Shown piece by piece: positions 21,517-32,990 of a stretch of 64,000 bases of DNA. Source of the stretch: Anniella stebbinsi. Its lineage: Eukaryota; Chordata; Lepidosauria; Squamata; Anniellidae. Position 1 is the first letter of the stretch; every line of letters starts with the position of its first letter. Position numbers and translations under genes: made by a program. The stretch is taken from NCBI GenBank assembly GCA_029215795.1, contig JARDYH010000003.1, forward strand, positions 100,782,609-100,846,608, in the 5' to 3' direction. Below the pieces are notes generated by a model that was not told the DNA's origin, did no database searches, and saw only the letters and a list, made by a program, of their open reading frames with translations.

Positions 21517-23437
21517 ATGCAGCATAAAAATACAAATCTGCTCTTGTTTTGTGGTTTGTTGTTGCTGTTTAATTAGAAAGGCATGTCAGTGGGAATTTGC
21601 ATGTCCTTATCATCCACACATTTCCAGAACTAACAGAACAACATTCCAACATTATTTTACATTGAAGACCCCCAAGGAATTGTCATACTATTCTTGACTT
21701 TATAATATGTGAATGTGTGAAGCAACAAAGCAAATTGGTAGATAAAACATAAATCTGCTTAAATATACTTAAGTTATTTTGCTGTGTTAGGCATTTTCTT
21801 TGTTTCTTATTATTATTAGACATAGTTTTTCCCTGTTTTTTTTTAAATACATGGACAGCAAATCAGAAAGAAGTTTTATGTTAGCCCAAGTCATTTTAGT
21901 GGAAAATCCAAGTGGCATGCTCTTTGGACTAGTTAGCATGGAGCTAATAAGTTATTGTGCGCAAGCCTCTTTGAAATGTATAAGAATTGTACAAGGTTAA
22001 AATACGTATTTTTTAACATCATCAGCAAAACACTGAAGTTTTCTTTTTTAACCAATGTTTGTATCATAGAGCTCCATTACACCAGCAATTTATTGCATGC
22101 TTGCCATGCCTGGTATGCGATTTTGCAGCACAGTACTCACATGACGCCGTCCCTGGCCTGCACTCATTTTTCTTCTTGTCCTCCATTTTTTGTTTCATTT
22201 TGGAATGGGCAAAGTCTATTTTTCCCCCTTCTATGCGAAATAAATGCGCTCCTCCCTCCCGTTCTTTGTTGGGGGCAGGTGTGTCTAAGGGTGGTCTCAC
22301 TGACAAAAGAGGACAGGCGATTCTCCGCTCAACTGCAAAGGGGGGGGGGGAGACAGGTTCCATTTAACTCTATGGTCTTACTCTTGAGTAGGCATGGCCA
22401 TGCTGAAAATGCACCAGGACAGGGGTGGTGGTGCTTCAGTTTCCCTAATCCCATAATCCCATAAACCCTTAAGTACACCACTGCACCATTTCAGATGTAA
22501 GCATTTTCGTTAATTTCCATTAAAAAAAATCCTAAAAGTCAAGGGATAAACAGATCTGATTCAAACTTGGCAGGGCTAAAGCCCTCCTTAAGACCTATCA
22601 TCATGCCACGTTTCATCTCTTTATCTTTAAAAATTATGCAGATGTAAGCATTTTCGTTAACACCCTTAGGAGCTCCAATGAGCAAGGGGGGGAAGGCTGT
22701 CACATCCATTACAATGTCCATCAACGACAAGAACCAATGAACTGGAGGGGAAGGAGAAGGGGCAGGATGGGGCAGGTGCAATAGCAGCATGAGAGTAAAA
22801 AGAGAGTTCACCAGTACAGCTACGAGGAGCGCTTGCAGCGCTTCTGAAATGGAGGTAAAAACATGGAGGCAAACCAGGGTAAAAAAATAGGTGTTGTGGA
22901 GCCCATAGATACCACAGATACCAAAGAAAGTCAAAGCAAATGAACTTCACTGCTTAAACATTCTAAGTTTTATTTAACATGTTGAAACTTTAAACAGATA
23001 TCAGTCATCTGGAAGAAAAAGCTTCTTTTGTGAAGGAACTAAACTATCTTTCTCTCATCAATTGATGTGTAAGGAAGATCCCATTCTGGCATTAGAGAAT
23101 CTTGTAATTTCAGTAGGGGAAATGTGTCCACATGGAAGAAACAATAGCAGTGTACTGCTAGGAATAGTAAATGAGCACAGTGCAGCCTGATCTTACGATC
23201 CTGATATACTGGCAAGACCTTATGCAATCATTATGCTAGTTGAATGCTCACATAGCTCCACTACACCAGTGTATCTTTGGCCTCTACTGGTGCAAGGGAA
23301 TTTATCTTCATCCAATGAGGAAATTTGAGATTAGGATTGCTCTGTAAAATAGTAATTCCCAGACTCTAAACTATATCACACTATGTGCCATGAAATAACT
23401 GCTAATGTGTTGTGAACAATTAAATATGAATATGAGT
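21517..23437. other. Unassigned; short inner repeat
   Basis: CAGATGTAAGCATTTTCGTT occurs at 22493 and again at about 22640, the second beside TCATCTCTTTATCTTTAAAA, a wording also found in the subrepeats of the 31246-34215 palindrome. This hints at a related decayed DNA element. G runs occur at about 22335-22346 and 22685-22691. No convincing coding sequence. Confidence 0.3.
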
Positions 23438-24022
23438 CAGCAGTGAGATGTGGCTGTTAAAATATCTAATGCAATCTTAGGCTACATTAAAAGAGGCAGA
23501 GTGTCTAGGTCATGGAAAGTAATAGTTAGGCTCTATTTTGCATTAGTCAGACTGGATTTAGACTACTGGGCACATTTTAAGAAGGATATTGACAAACTGG
23601 AGAGTGTCCAGAGAAGAGTGACCAGGATTGTGAGGGGTCTGGAAATCAGGAACAGTTGAAAGAGCTGGGTATATTTAGCCTGGAGAAGATTAAAGGAAGA
23701 CATGATAGCGGTCTTCAGATATCTGAAGGATTATTATGCAGAAGATGGTGCAGAGTTTTTCTCTGTTGCTCCAGAGGACAAAAACCAATGGTTGGAAATA
23801 GCAGGGAAGAAGTTTTCAGCTGAACATTAGAAGAAACTGAACAGTGAAGGTTGCACAGCAGTGGAACAGGTTGTCTTGGGGGTGCTTCTCTTTTGCTGGA
23901 GGTTGGATGGCCCTCTTATCAGGGTTGCTGTAACTCATCCTACATTGCAGAGCCTACATTGAGCAGGGGATTAGACTAGATGATCTCCAAGGCCCCTTCC
24001 AGCTCTATGACTTCACTGAGGA
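23438..24022 (+). mobile_element. Old CR1 fragment (3' end)
   Basis: Diverged plus-strand CR1. 23450-23659 encodes NAILGYIKRG, VRLYFALVRLDLDYWAHFKKD and a KLESVQRRVTRIVRGLE stretch; the later part is frameshifted. The 3' UTR ends at TCCAAGGCCCCTTCCAGCTC. It differs from the other CR1 copies more than they differ from one another, and lacks the ATTCTATGA end, so it is probably an older subfamily. Confidence 0.8.
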
Positions 24023-24948
24023 CAAAATAACTGCCTATGAAGAGAGCTGATTGTCATGTTTCTGAATGATTGCCTCCTTCTAAACAGCCTTCAGGGAGGT
24101 TAATCCACCTGATCTCCATATTTAATGTGATTGGATCATTTCAAGGACTCCTAATACAGGGATGGATTAACAAACTGAGATCAGTGATTCATTCTGAAAC
24201 ACATGGGGTGAACTCCTCTAAGGGTGAATATTCCTTACTCTCAAGAGCCAAACTTTAATGTGCAGCATGCAGGTACATCAGTGTTTTTGTCTTATTCTTG
24301 TTTCAATATTGCAGATGAAGGGCACACAATCTGGGCTGGGAACATAGCAGGGGGCAAAGTATTAAAACTCTCCTACCTGACATTAGGATCCTCATCCAGA
24401 TTGGGGGGGCTGTCTATACATGGGTGCATGGTGGCACTGTGTGGATTATACAATTACAATGCAGCAGCTACCTCACAGCTTTCCCGTGAATCTGCGAAGA
24501 AAAAAAGTTGGGAACTTAACCCAACTTTTTTTCTCCAGAGTTGTAGTAGAGTATTTGGCCAAGTGGATGACGACCCCTGACTGGTCACCATCCGCTAGAG
24601 GACAGGAGGTGGGCCTGGCCACCGGAGCCCCCTGTGCTTTTGCTGCTGCATCGAGATTGGTCGCCGTCACTGCCGCCACCACCCTGAAGCCACAAAAGCG
24701 TGGGGGTTTGCTTATTGTGGTGGCAATATATAGGCAGCCCCTGGGTCTCTCTCACTTACCTTTGAGTAAGAAAAAAGAATTGTAGCAGCTTTAATATGCT
24801 CCACATTAAATGTAACATATAGTTTGAGTCTCAAAAGTGGTATGCAGTGACATACCTGCCTCTGAACTAGGGATGCTACCCGGGTTCTTCTTTTGAGCCA
24901 AATTCTGAAACAAACTTCAGGAGCACTTAAAAGCCCAACTCAAATGGC
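24023..24948. other. Unassigned, with a strong hairpin
   Basis: There is no recognised element apart from a perfect 14-bp stem with a 7-nt loop at 24499-24533 (listed separately). Confidence 0.3.
24499..24533. repeat. Perfect 14-bp inverted repeat
   Basis: GAAAAAAAGTTGGG at 24499-24512 and its exact complement CCCAACTTTTTTTC at 24520-24533, with loop AACTTAA. It could be the centre of a decayed foldback element. Confidence 0.7.
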
Positions 24949-24969
24949 TTATTATTATTATTATTATTA

Positions 24970-25004
<35 letters not shown>
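24949..25004 (+). repeat. Compound ATT / TGC trinucleotide microsatellite
   Basis: An ATT run (about 24952-24970) passes directly into 11 TGC (CTG) units at 24971-25004. It is uninterrupted. Confidence 0.95.
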
Positions 25005-25006
<2 letters not shown>

Positions 25007-26687
25007 TCTCTGGAGAAGCTACCGCTGCCTTACCCTATATCCCTCACTCTGAATAAGGCATAGGCAAGTGGCCGTTCTGGAGAGCAATACCAGCCGCTCC
25101 CTTGCTGCAGCAAACAGCACCCAGCAACTAGGAATCGTTGAGGAATCCATCCAGGTGGGTGGAGCTCACCAAGCTCTCATCAGCTCATCCCACTGGATTT
25201 CAGCTCATTTTCCCACAAGATGGCCCAACTCAATCTGTGCACAACTTATGGCTACAGTTTGACTATTTATGCAAATTAAAGCCAAACCAAAAAAGTTCCC
25301 AGATTTCGAGAAGAAACCCACAGCTCAGCTCTCAAAAGCAAGCCAAGTTGGGGGTGCTGGAGAAATCTGGCAAGCGCAAAAAGGGCCCAGATTTCCTAGC
25401 AATGGACATCCCTACCAGCAGCCCCCCTGAGTGCTGCCCACACACCATCTTGCTCAGAAAGAGGCAGATGGCAACAGCTGCTGTGCCCATCACTCTGGGG
25501 GGGGGGTCCTTTGTGAGAGAGCCAAGGCATTGGTGGGAATTGGGCCTAGAGATTTGTTTCTGCTGGTCGCAGGCAGTCTCCTGGGCCCCCTCCCCCCACC
25601 ACCAATGCCTCACTCTCTCAAAGGGCCCCTCAGAGCAAGGTATAAGGGGAAGGGAGGGGGAGGAAGAAAAGGGGGAGGGTGGCAGCGGCGGCAGCCACTG
25701 CTAGCACTCCTCTCCCCTTTCCCTGCATAGCAGCAGATCATGGCCCTCTTTCCCCTCCCGTGTGCTGCAGCAGTGGCTCATACCCCTCCTTCCCCCATGG
25801 GTGACAACGTAGGTCATGCACATTCCCCCCCCCCCAGCACTACTATGCTCTGCCGCCGCCGCCACCCCTGCACTTCTCCTGGCGTGGTGGCAGCTCATTC
25901 TCACCCCCCTCCCTGCAGTGGCAGTGTGTCCTCCCACCACAGGCAGCGCAAAATCTTGCCCTCACCCTGGCAGCTGGAGCCACAGGGCTATTGCATATGG
26001 GGAGAAGAAAGGAGGGAGGGCTTTTTCCCTCTCCCCCTCCATCTCACATGCCAGTCTGCCAATATGTACACCAGCAAACCCACTGGCCCATGGGAAATGG
26101 CTTTATCAAGCAGCATTACTGAAAATCTAGAAATTCATGGGAAAACATCTCCCATGGGTGCCCTGATGTGCTGTGTATCAGTCAGCTAGAAAAGGTGGTG
26201 GAGCACAGTAAAACCTCTCCTCAGACATACCATGCTGCCTACTAAGGCCCAGAGAAGGAAGAGTCTTTTGAAGATGGTGGGAAGGGAATCATTTCCATTT
26301 TTTCCATATATAACTTGGTTTATTTCTAAATCACTTCAAGGTGAGTGGAATCAAGCTTGCCCATTTCGACTCTGAATGTAGAGGTTCCATATATCCGTTG
26401 TGACTAATAGCCAGGTAACTGATGAAGAGGGGTAGGGAGAGAAAGAAAAGGTATGCTGGAATCCTCTGCAGGCATTGTGAACACAGAAGGACAAAAGTAT
26501 TCATTTACACAGACACATATGTACCAAAGCTAATAATAAGTGTGTAAATGACCTGGCTCGTAGGTAATGCCAGTTCCTGGGTTGTTTAATCCATGAATTG
26601 GCAGGCCTCAAGCAAGTATGCTGCTGCTTTCACACTGGTCACTTCCTCTTTCAATCAACAAACCAGACTTTTAAAAAAAAATCCTTG
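25005..26687. other. Unassigned, partly GC-rich
   Basis: 25400-26050 is GC-rich with homopolymer runs (G at about 25498-25506, C at 25827-25835) and CCGCCGCC patches. Open frames on both strands overlap extensively and are low-complexity, so I do not call a gene. 25508-25624 is an imperfect inverted repeat. Confidence 0.3.
25508..25624. repeat. Imperfect inverted repeat, about 30-bp arms
   Basis: The left arm CCTTTGTGAGAGAG..AGGCATTGGTGGG (25508-25537) pairs with the complement of CACCACCAATGCCTCACTCTC (within 25594-25624). The spacer is about 56 bp. Confidence 0.6.
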
Positions 26688-27207
26688 TAGGGCTGTGCAA
26701 GCCTCGTATTCGGATATCCAAAGCCCCAGTGGCCATGTTATGGAGAAGCCACCATTTTAGTGCACAGCCCTTGCAGAGAAAGAGCCTATAACTCCTAGCA
26801 TGCAGTGCTTGGGAGGGATGGACTTACCAGGGCCCAGGAACGGTGGGCCCTCGCTGCAATCGCCTGCCCACCAACGCGATCACCTGTCTGCCCTCATGGT
26901 CCAGGACAGGCAAGTCCCTATAAAGGGCGCTGCACATGCTACCAGCACCCCACAGCTGCCTGCTTCCCCTGAGAGCTGCCCGCTTCTGGGAGCCCAGCCT
27001 TCGCCAGAAGTGGGCAGCTCTCAGGTGATCACAGTGGTGGTGAGATCACGAGTGCCCACCATTCCTGAACCCCAGTAAATCCATCTCTCCCAAACATTGC
27101 ACACTGGGAGTTGTAGGCTCTTTCCCTGCTACGGCTTTACACTAAATGGCGGCTTAGCATAGCCATTGAGGCTTCAGATATCCGAATCCCAGGCTTGCAC
27201 AGCCCTA
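26688..27207. mobile_element. Non-autonomous DNA transposon, TAGGGCTGTGCAAG termini
   Basis: The ends are TAGGGCTGTGCAAGCCT at 26688 and the complement of the same 17 bp at 27207. Complementarity continues, with mismatches, for about 145 bp on each side (CTCC.AG.GTGCA, AAGAGCCTA, GCCACCATTT blocks). Length is 520 bp with no ORF. The flanks AATCCTTG / ATCTTTTG are only weakly alike, so target duplication is uncertain. The termini resemble those at 31246-34215 and 54869-55577. A hAT-like assignment is inferred from that family resemblance. Confidence 0.7.
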
Positions 27208-27263
27208 ATCTTTTGTAAGAACCACTGTCTATTATCTTTGCGAAATCATGGAAGAAGGGTGAA

Positions 27264-28097
27264 GTGCCGGACAACTGGAGGAGAACTAATGTTGTCCCTA
27301 TCTTCAAAAAGGGCAAAAAGGAGGAACCTGGGAACTACAGTCTGACATCCATCCCTGGGAAAATTTTGGAGCAGATTATAAAGAAGTCAGTTGGTAAGCA
27401 CCTTGAAAACAACACAGTGATTACTAGAAGCCAGCATGGATGTGTCAAGAACAAAGCCTGTCAGACTAATGTGATCTCATTCTTTGATCGGGGAACCTCC
27501 CTTGTGGACTGTGGGAATGCTGTGGACATAGTATACCTTGACTTCAGCAAAGCTTTTGATATAGTGCCCCATGACATTCTGATTCACAAACTAGTGCAAA
27601 GTGGGCTAGATGGAACTCTTTGGACTCAAAGAGTGCTTATCAATGGTACCTTTTCACACTGGGAGGAAGTAACCAGCAGGGTTCTGCAGGGCTCAGTCCT
27701 GGGCCCAGTGCTCTTCAACATTTTTATTAATGATTTGGATGAGGAGGTAAAGGGAATGCTTAACAAATTTGCAGATAACACAAAATTGGGTGGGATCTCT
27801 AATACCCTGGAAGACAGAAACAAACTCCAAAGTGATCTTGATAGATTGGAGCACTGGGCTGAAAACAACAGAATGAAATTTAATAGGGATAAATGCCAAG
27901 TTCTACACCTAGGAAAAAGAAACCAAATGCACAGTTACAAGATGGGAGATACTTGGCTAAGCAATACGACAAGCAAGACGGATCTTGGAATTGTTGTAGT
28001 TCACAAGCTGAATATGAGTCAACAGTGCGATGTGGCTGCAAAAAACGACAATGCTATTTTGGGCTGCATTAATAGAAATATAGCTTCCAAATTGTGA
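27264..28097 (+). pseudogene. CR1 reverse transcriptase, long open stretch
   Basis: A 277-codon open stretch. PDNWRRTNVVPIFKKGKK is at the start, SQHGCVKNKACQTN near 56-69, motif [10 protein letters not shown] at 91-99 and QGSVLGPVLFNIFINDL at 142-158. Motif C reads FADNTKL at 169-175 in place of FADDTKL, losing a catalytic Asp. A deletion removes the IRWI..WL segment between LDGT and TQRVLINGT. It ends at a premature stop after NIASKL. This is the best preserved CR1 RT in the window but it is catalytically dead. Confidence 0.85.
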
Positions 28098-28567
28098 GAG
28101 GTACTGATTCCCCTCTATTCGGCACTGGTTACGCCCCATCTTGAGTATTGCGTCCAGTTCTGGGCACCACACTTCAAGAAGGATGCAGACAAGCTGGAGC
28201 GTGTTCAGAGGAGGGCAACTAGGATGATCAGGAGTCTGGAAACAAAGCCCTATGAGGAGAGATTGAAAGAACTGGGCATGTTTATCCTGGAGAAGAGAAG
28301 ATTGAGGGGAGACATGATAGCACTCTTCAAATACTTGAAAGGTTGTCACACAGAGGAGGACCAGGATCTCTTCTCAATCAACCCAGAATGCAGGATACGA
28401 CACAATGGTTTCAAGTTACAGGAAGCCAGATTCTGGCTAGACATCAGGAAAAACTTCCTGTTAGAGCAAAACGACACTGGAACCAATTTCCTAGGGAGGT
28501 GGTGGGCTCTCCCATGCTAGAGGCATTCAAGAGGCAACTGGACAACCATCTGTCAGGGATGCTTTAA
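28098..28567 (+). pseudogene. CR1 ORF2 C-terminus
   Basis: Continues the previous frame after the premature stop. [16 protein letters not shown] sequence is followed by [34 protein letters not shown], and, after a frameshift near 28440-28500, QLDNHLSGML. The 3' UTR follows to 28636. Confidence 0.8.
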
Positions 28568-28636
28568 GGTATTGAGCGGGGGGTTGGACTCAATGGCCTC
28601 ATAGGCCCCTTCCATCTCTACTATTTTATGATTCTG

Positions 28637-29716
28637 AGATGTTTACATAGCCAGAGAGGTTGCAAATAGCATCTGCTGACTGTGCCTGACAGAACACTGG
28701 AGGGAGGAGAGGGGAAAATAAACTGTCTTGATGTAAACTGATGTAAGCCCTATGCCTCTGGAAATAGGGATGGGAGGCTGGAACTATAGCTGCAATAAGC
28801 TATAGTCTAATGCAGGTTACTCAGAAGTAAACTCAATGAAGTTCTTAGAGCCATCCATATTTTCTTACTCAGATGCAAGCTTTATTTTGTTTAATGGGGT
28901 GTACTGTCTAGTAAGTCAGAATATAATTGTAGCTTCCATTTGGAATTCACATCCTTCATTGTAAATTGTAGGAGGAGAGTCTAACAAACAGCTCTAGGCC
29001 CTCCCTTTTTATTATTATAATTCAGCACAAAGAATCCTTCTGTCTATCTCAAAAGCTGTCTCCCTAGATTGTAAATTTTGTTTATTCCTAATAAAAAATC
29101 AACCTAATATTATGCTTTTGCTTTTTTGTAATTAGTAAATATTGTAACCTGCATTTATCATTTGTTTGTGGTATACATCTAAAAAAAGTGTGCACCTTGA
29201 CATGAAATCATGATTATGATTAGTTGCCTGTTTATAATCCCATGTATCATATAGGTGAACTTACAAGTAACAGATTCAAATACCTTGGTCTTAAACTTGC
29301 AAGTCAAACTAATGTATTTCTTCAAAATGAGAACTATGGTTTGCATTAAAACAATGAATTTCTATCAAATGAACATGAGGAACCCTTATAAAATGAACCA
29401 CTCCCAATGTTTCTCAGATTCTCAGTCATAAATCCTCCTTGAAAGCACATCGTAAGAGTCTATACAGATTCAGTAATGTGATATATTGGCTTTTGCTAGT
29501 GAATCACTGGCTTAAATACAAATTTATGCTTAAAAGATAACAAATTATAATACCTTCTAAAATCTGTTAAATTTAATTTCTCTTTTGTTGTGATAAATAT
29601 TCTGGAGTCATTTAATCATACTTGAAAACTCTTTTTTAATGGAAGCTTGTTACTAATTTGAATAAAAACACTAGGTCAGCAATTGATATTTCTGAAATTA
29701 AAATACTGTCATTAGA
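28637..29716. other. AT-rich, unassigned
   Basis: AT-rich sequence with several AATAAA-like hexamers and no open frame of interest. It is probably unique intergenic or intronic DNA. Confidence 0.35.
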
Positions 29717-29806
29717 TTATTTATTTATTTATTTATTTATTTATTATTATTTTTTATTCCATTTATATACCGCCCCATAGCTGAAGCTCTCTGGGCGGTT
29801 TACAAA
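29717..29806 (-). repeat. LINE 3' tail with ATTT repeat
   Basis: A TTTA run (29720-29750) is followed by ACCGCCCCATAGC.GAAGCTCTCTGGGCGG. Read on the minus strand this is the GGGCGGTAT..AATAAATAAATA tail seen also at 34606 and 3870, a widely spread LINE end in this genome. Confidence 0.7.
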
Positions 29807-29811
29807 AATGC

Positions 29812-29842
29812 CACTAGATGGTGTTATAAGCACCATCTAGTG
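29812..29842. repeat. Perfect 12-bp inverted repeat
   Basis: CACTAGATGGTG and its exact complement CACCATCTAGTG are separated by a 7-nt loop (TTATAAG). Confidence 0.75.
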
Positions 29843-30740
29843 ATGCAAACACACTAGAACCATGTAAGCAAACAAACAGCCAAAAGAACATTTATAGGCT
29901 GACATTATAATTATATATCAGGTAGCAGTTTATAGACATAAAATTTGTGTACCTACCAAATTTATTTATTTTAAACAAAAGACTAACCTTAAAAGAGATG
30001 CAGTTATGTCTGGCTCACAATACATTTGATAAACTTAAAAAACTCAAGAGTAATGAAATGTACCATTTTTCATTTAAATAAACCTGGAAAAGATGATCAA
30101 ATCTTGCTTGTTAGAAACTGTGTTAACTAGAATCACTGACAGCTATCCACATGAACAATTAAACAGAATGCCATGTCTGTAAGTACATTCAATTTAGTCT
30201 GACAAAGAGAAATCTATATATTTTAGCAGCCTTGTGAAACAGATGCATGTGGCAAAATATACATCCTTCTTGATATAGCGAAGGAGAATAATACATGGAT
30301 GCAGAATCTGTGTTGTGATTCTCTTGCTGGATTGGGAAAAGCACACACATGGCATGCAGATTCAATCAACAAAAGACCTGCTGGTTTAAAAGACCAGAAG
30401 CTAAAGCTATCTCACATTGGTCCAAACCCCGCAAAGCCAGTAAACTGTAAGTTGAGGCTGATCCCTTATCTGATGTGCCCCATGATCAGTCATGAACTTG
30501 TGCAATGTCACAAATTGTGCTTGATTACAACTTACCTTCCATGGACTCACACTTTTCCTAGGTTTTTCAGTCCCAAATCCAGATTGGGAGTGCCTGGGAA
30601 CAGCAAAGGTGGTCCACATTGTCCTGATCCTATATTGCCTTATGAAGCATCTGGGCCTTTACTGTATTGCTAGAGGAATCCTACTATGAGATGGCTCACA
30701 CCTTTATGCTGTGAATTGACCCATGCCAACCGTCGTGCAC
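29843..30740. other. AT-rich, unassigned
   Basis: No repeat or coding signal was recognised. A plus-strand open frame at 30299-30673 has no domain pattern and is not called. Confidence 0.3.
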
Positions 30741-30825
30741 ATGCACTGGTAACTTCGAGGCTCAACTTCTGCAATGCGCTAGGCTACCTCTGTGCCTAGT
30801 CTGGAAACTTCAACTAGTTCAAAAT

Positions 30826-31194
30826 ATGGCAGCCAGGTTGGTCACCGGTATACCTAGGGGTGACCACATTACACCAGCTTTAAAATCACTCCACTGGCTG
30901 CCAATTTGTTTCCGGGCGGAAACCTTTAAAGACCTACATGGTTTGGGTCCAGGTTACCTGTGGGATCGCCTTCTCCCATACAATCCATCCCGCACACTCA
31001 GGTCCTCTGGTAAGAACTTGCTACAGTCGGCCAAGACTAGGCTGACAACCGTTACCCAGAGGACCTTCTCTTCTGTCGCTCCCAAACTGTGGAATGGCCT
31101 GCCAGAGGAGACTCATCAACTTAACAGTCTTTTAGAATTTAAGAAAGCTATAAAGACTAATCTCTTCTGGCAGGCATATCCAGTGGAATTTTAG
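30826..31194 (+). pseudogene. L2 ORF2 C-terminus
   Basis: About 122 codons with MAARLVTG.PRGDHITPALKS, LHWLPI.FR, LHGLGPGYLWDRL and FSSVAPKLWNGLPEE, the C-terminal signature of L2 LINEs. It ends FWQAYPVEF and a stop. It is fairly well preserved, but only the C-terminal part of the protein is in this copy. Confidence 0.8.
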
Positions 31195-31237
31195 GATGTT
31201 TTTAGGATGTTTTATTGTTATTTTAATAATTACCATG

Positions 31238-31245
31238 TTTTTAAT
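31238..31245 (+). repeat. 8-bp target-site duplication, left copy
   Basis: TTTTTAAT, identical to 34216-34223. The empty-site sequence CATGTTTTTAATCAGTTTTATG is inferred from the L2 copy at 40585-40615, written here only as motif CATG-TTTTTAAT-CAG. Confidence 0.9.
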
Positions 31246-31263
31246 TAGGGATGTGCACTGACC

Positions 31264-31372
31264 CCCCGGATCGGATCGGATAGCGGATCGGAATCAGACC
31301 TGGGGGGTCGGATCAGATCGGATCGGAGGCTGGTCGGATCGGATCGGACCAGATGTCCGATCCAGATCGGAC
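31264..31372 (+). repeat. GGATC-type subterminal array, left end
   Basis: Multiple GGATCGGATCGGAT units with small variations, matched in inverted orientation at 34082-34205. Subterminal repeated motifs are typical transposase-binding sites in hAT elements; that role here is inference. Confidence 0.7.
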
Positions 31373-32479
31373 GCCATTTTGAATGCTTTTTCCCATAGCC
31401 AAGTATTGTTTTACAAAAATGCCTATAACTTTTTCATTTTTAAAGATAGAAGGATGAAACTTGGGCACATTGTAGACTGGTTAGGGGTAGTTATCTGTGA
31501 GAAATTTCAGAAAGATTGGTGCATGCATTTTGTGGCAATTAATTTTTTAATAAATACCCAGGAATGCCTATAACTTTGTCATTTTTAAAGTTACACACAT
31601 GAAACTTTGCCACATTGTAGGGGGTACCTTGGGACCTATGTGTGTGAAATTTCGGAAACGTAGGTGCTTGCCTTGTGTGGCAATTAATTTTAGAAAAATG
31701 GGTAGTGGTGGGGTAAATACAGTTACGCCTCCCACTTTTTTATTTTTGAAGATACAAACAGGAAACATGGGCACATTACAGGTACCACTTGGCTTGATAT
31801 GTGTGTGAAATTTCAGAAACATTGGAGCTTTCCTTGTGTGGCAATTAATTTTTGAAACAATGAGGAAAGAAACACCTATAACTTTGTCATTTTTAAAGTT
31901 ACACACATGAAACTTTGCCACATTGTAGGTGGTACCTTGGGACCAATGTGTGTGAAATTTCAGAAACATAGGTGCTTGCCTTGTGTGGCAATTAATTTTT
32001 TAATAAATACCCAGGAATGCCTATAACTTTGTCATTTTTAAAGTTACACACATGAAACTTTGCCACATTGTAGGCGGTACCTTGGGACCTATGTGTGTGA
32101 AATTTCGGAAACGTAGGTGCTTGCCTTGTGTGGCAATTAATTTTAGAAAAATGGGTAGTGGTGGGGTAAATACAGTTACGCCTCCCACTTTTTTATTTTT
32201 GAAGATACAAACAGGAAACATGGGCACATTACAGGTACCACTTGGCTTGATATGTGTGTAAAATTTCAGACAGCTGGGTCCAGGCATGTGGTGGCAAGGT
32301 ATTTTTGAAACAATGAGGAAAGAAACGCCTATAACTTTTTTATTTTAAAAGTTAGAAGTCTGAACATTGCTCACTTTGTAGATGGGTTAGGGGTAGATAT
32401 GTGTCAGAAATTTCAGAATTATAGGTCCAGGCATTTGATGGCTATGGAATTTTTAAATTACATGTTTCAAAAAAATTTC

Positions 32480-32990
32480 TACAGAGGCCAGGTCTTCCCC
32501 TCCCGCTTCCCGCGAAGAAAAGGAAACACTCTCTCGTCTCGATCCCTTTGATCCTTGCTAGTAGTATCCATTACAGGGCTCGTGTTTCCTTTCCTACTTT
32601 CACTTTTCAAGCAGAACGGCTGAGCCTAGCTGAGTTTTGCAGCCATGCGTGCAAGGAAGGATCACTCTGGTCTCGATCCCTTTGATCCTTGGTAGTATCC
32701 ATTACAGGGCTCGTGTCTGCTTGAGTACAAAGTGAAAGCAGACACGAGCCCTGTAATGGATACTACCAAGGATCAAAGGGATCAAGACCAGAGTGATCCT
32801 TCCTTGCACGCATGGCTGCAAAACTCAGCTAGGCTCAGCCGTTCTGCTTGAAAAGTGAAAGTAGGAAAGGAAACACGAGCCCTGTAATGGATACTACTAG
32901 CAAGGATCAAAGGGATCGAGACGAGAGAGTGTTTCCTTTTCTTCGCGGGAAGCGGGAGGGGAAGACCTGGCCTCTGTAGAAATTTTTTTG
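32480..32990. repeat. Central hairpin of the palindrome with a four-times repeated block
   Basis: The block GATCCCTTTGATCCTTG...GTAGTATCCATTACAGGGCTCGTGT occurs twice in the left arm (about 32538-32590 and 32680-32718) and twice inverted in the right arm. The centre is GAGTACAAAGTGA at 32723-32735. Confidence 0.8.

Larger units (their letters stand above)
27216..28636 (+). mobile_element. CR1 LINE, RT to 3' end
   Basis: Plus-strand CR1 beginning just before RT (ACCACTGTCTATTATCTTTG at 27223) and ending at 28636 with the ATTTTATGATTCTG variant of the CR1 end. It contains RT (27264-28097) and the C-terminus (28098-28567). The 5' truncation abuts the inverted-repeat element that ends at 27207. 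Confidence 0.9.
30741..31245 (+). mobile_element. L2-clade LINE 3' part, first segment
   Basis: The plus-strand LINE continues from RT thumb (from about 30760, CTTCTGCAATGCGCT) through the protein end at 31194 and into the 3' UTR (AGGATGTTTTATTGTTATTT). At 31246 it is cut by the large palindrome. The rest of the tail resumes at 34216. The intact counterpart at 40600-40720 (minus) shows that no bases except the 8-bp duplication were added. Confidence 0.85.

Noticed and set aside
24868..25416. TAGGGATGCTACCC and GGACATCCCTA as ends of another foldback element
   Set aside because: Only the outer 8 bp match, interiors do not pair, and the 8-bp flanks differ.
25138..26189. Overlapping open frames in a GC-rich stretch
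   Set aside because: Low-complexity Pro/Ser/Gly-rich translations on both strands with no domain or splice signals. GC content alone explains the absence of stops.
30299..30673. 124-codon plus-strand frame
   Set aside because: No recognisable motif, atypical composition and no supporting context.
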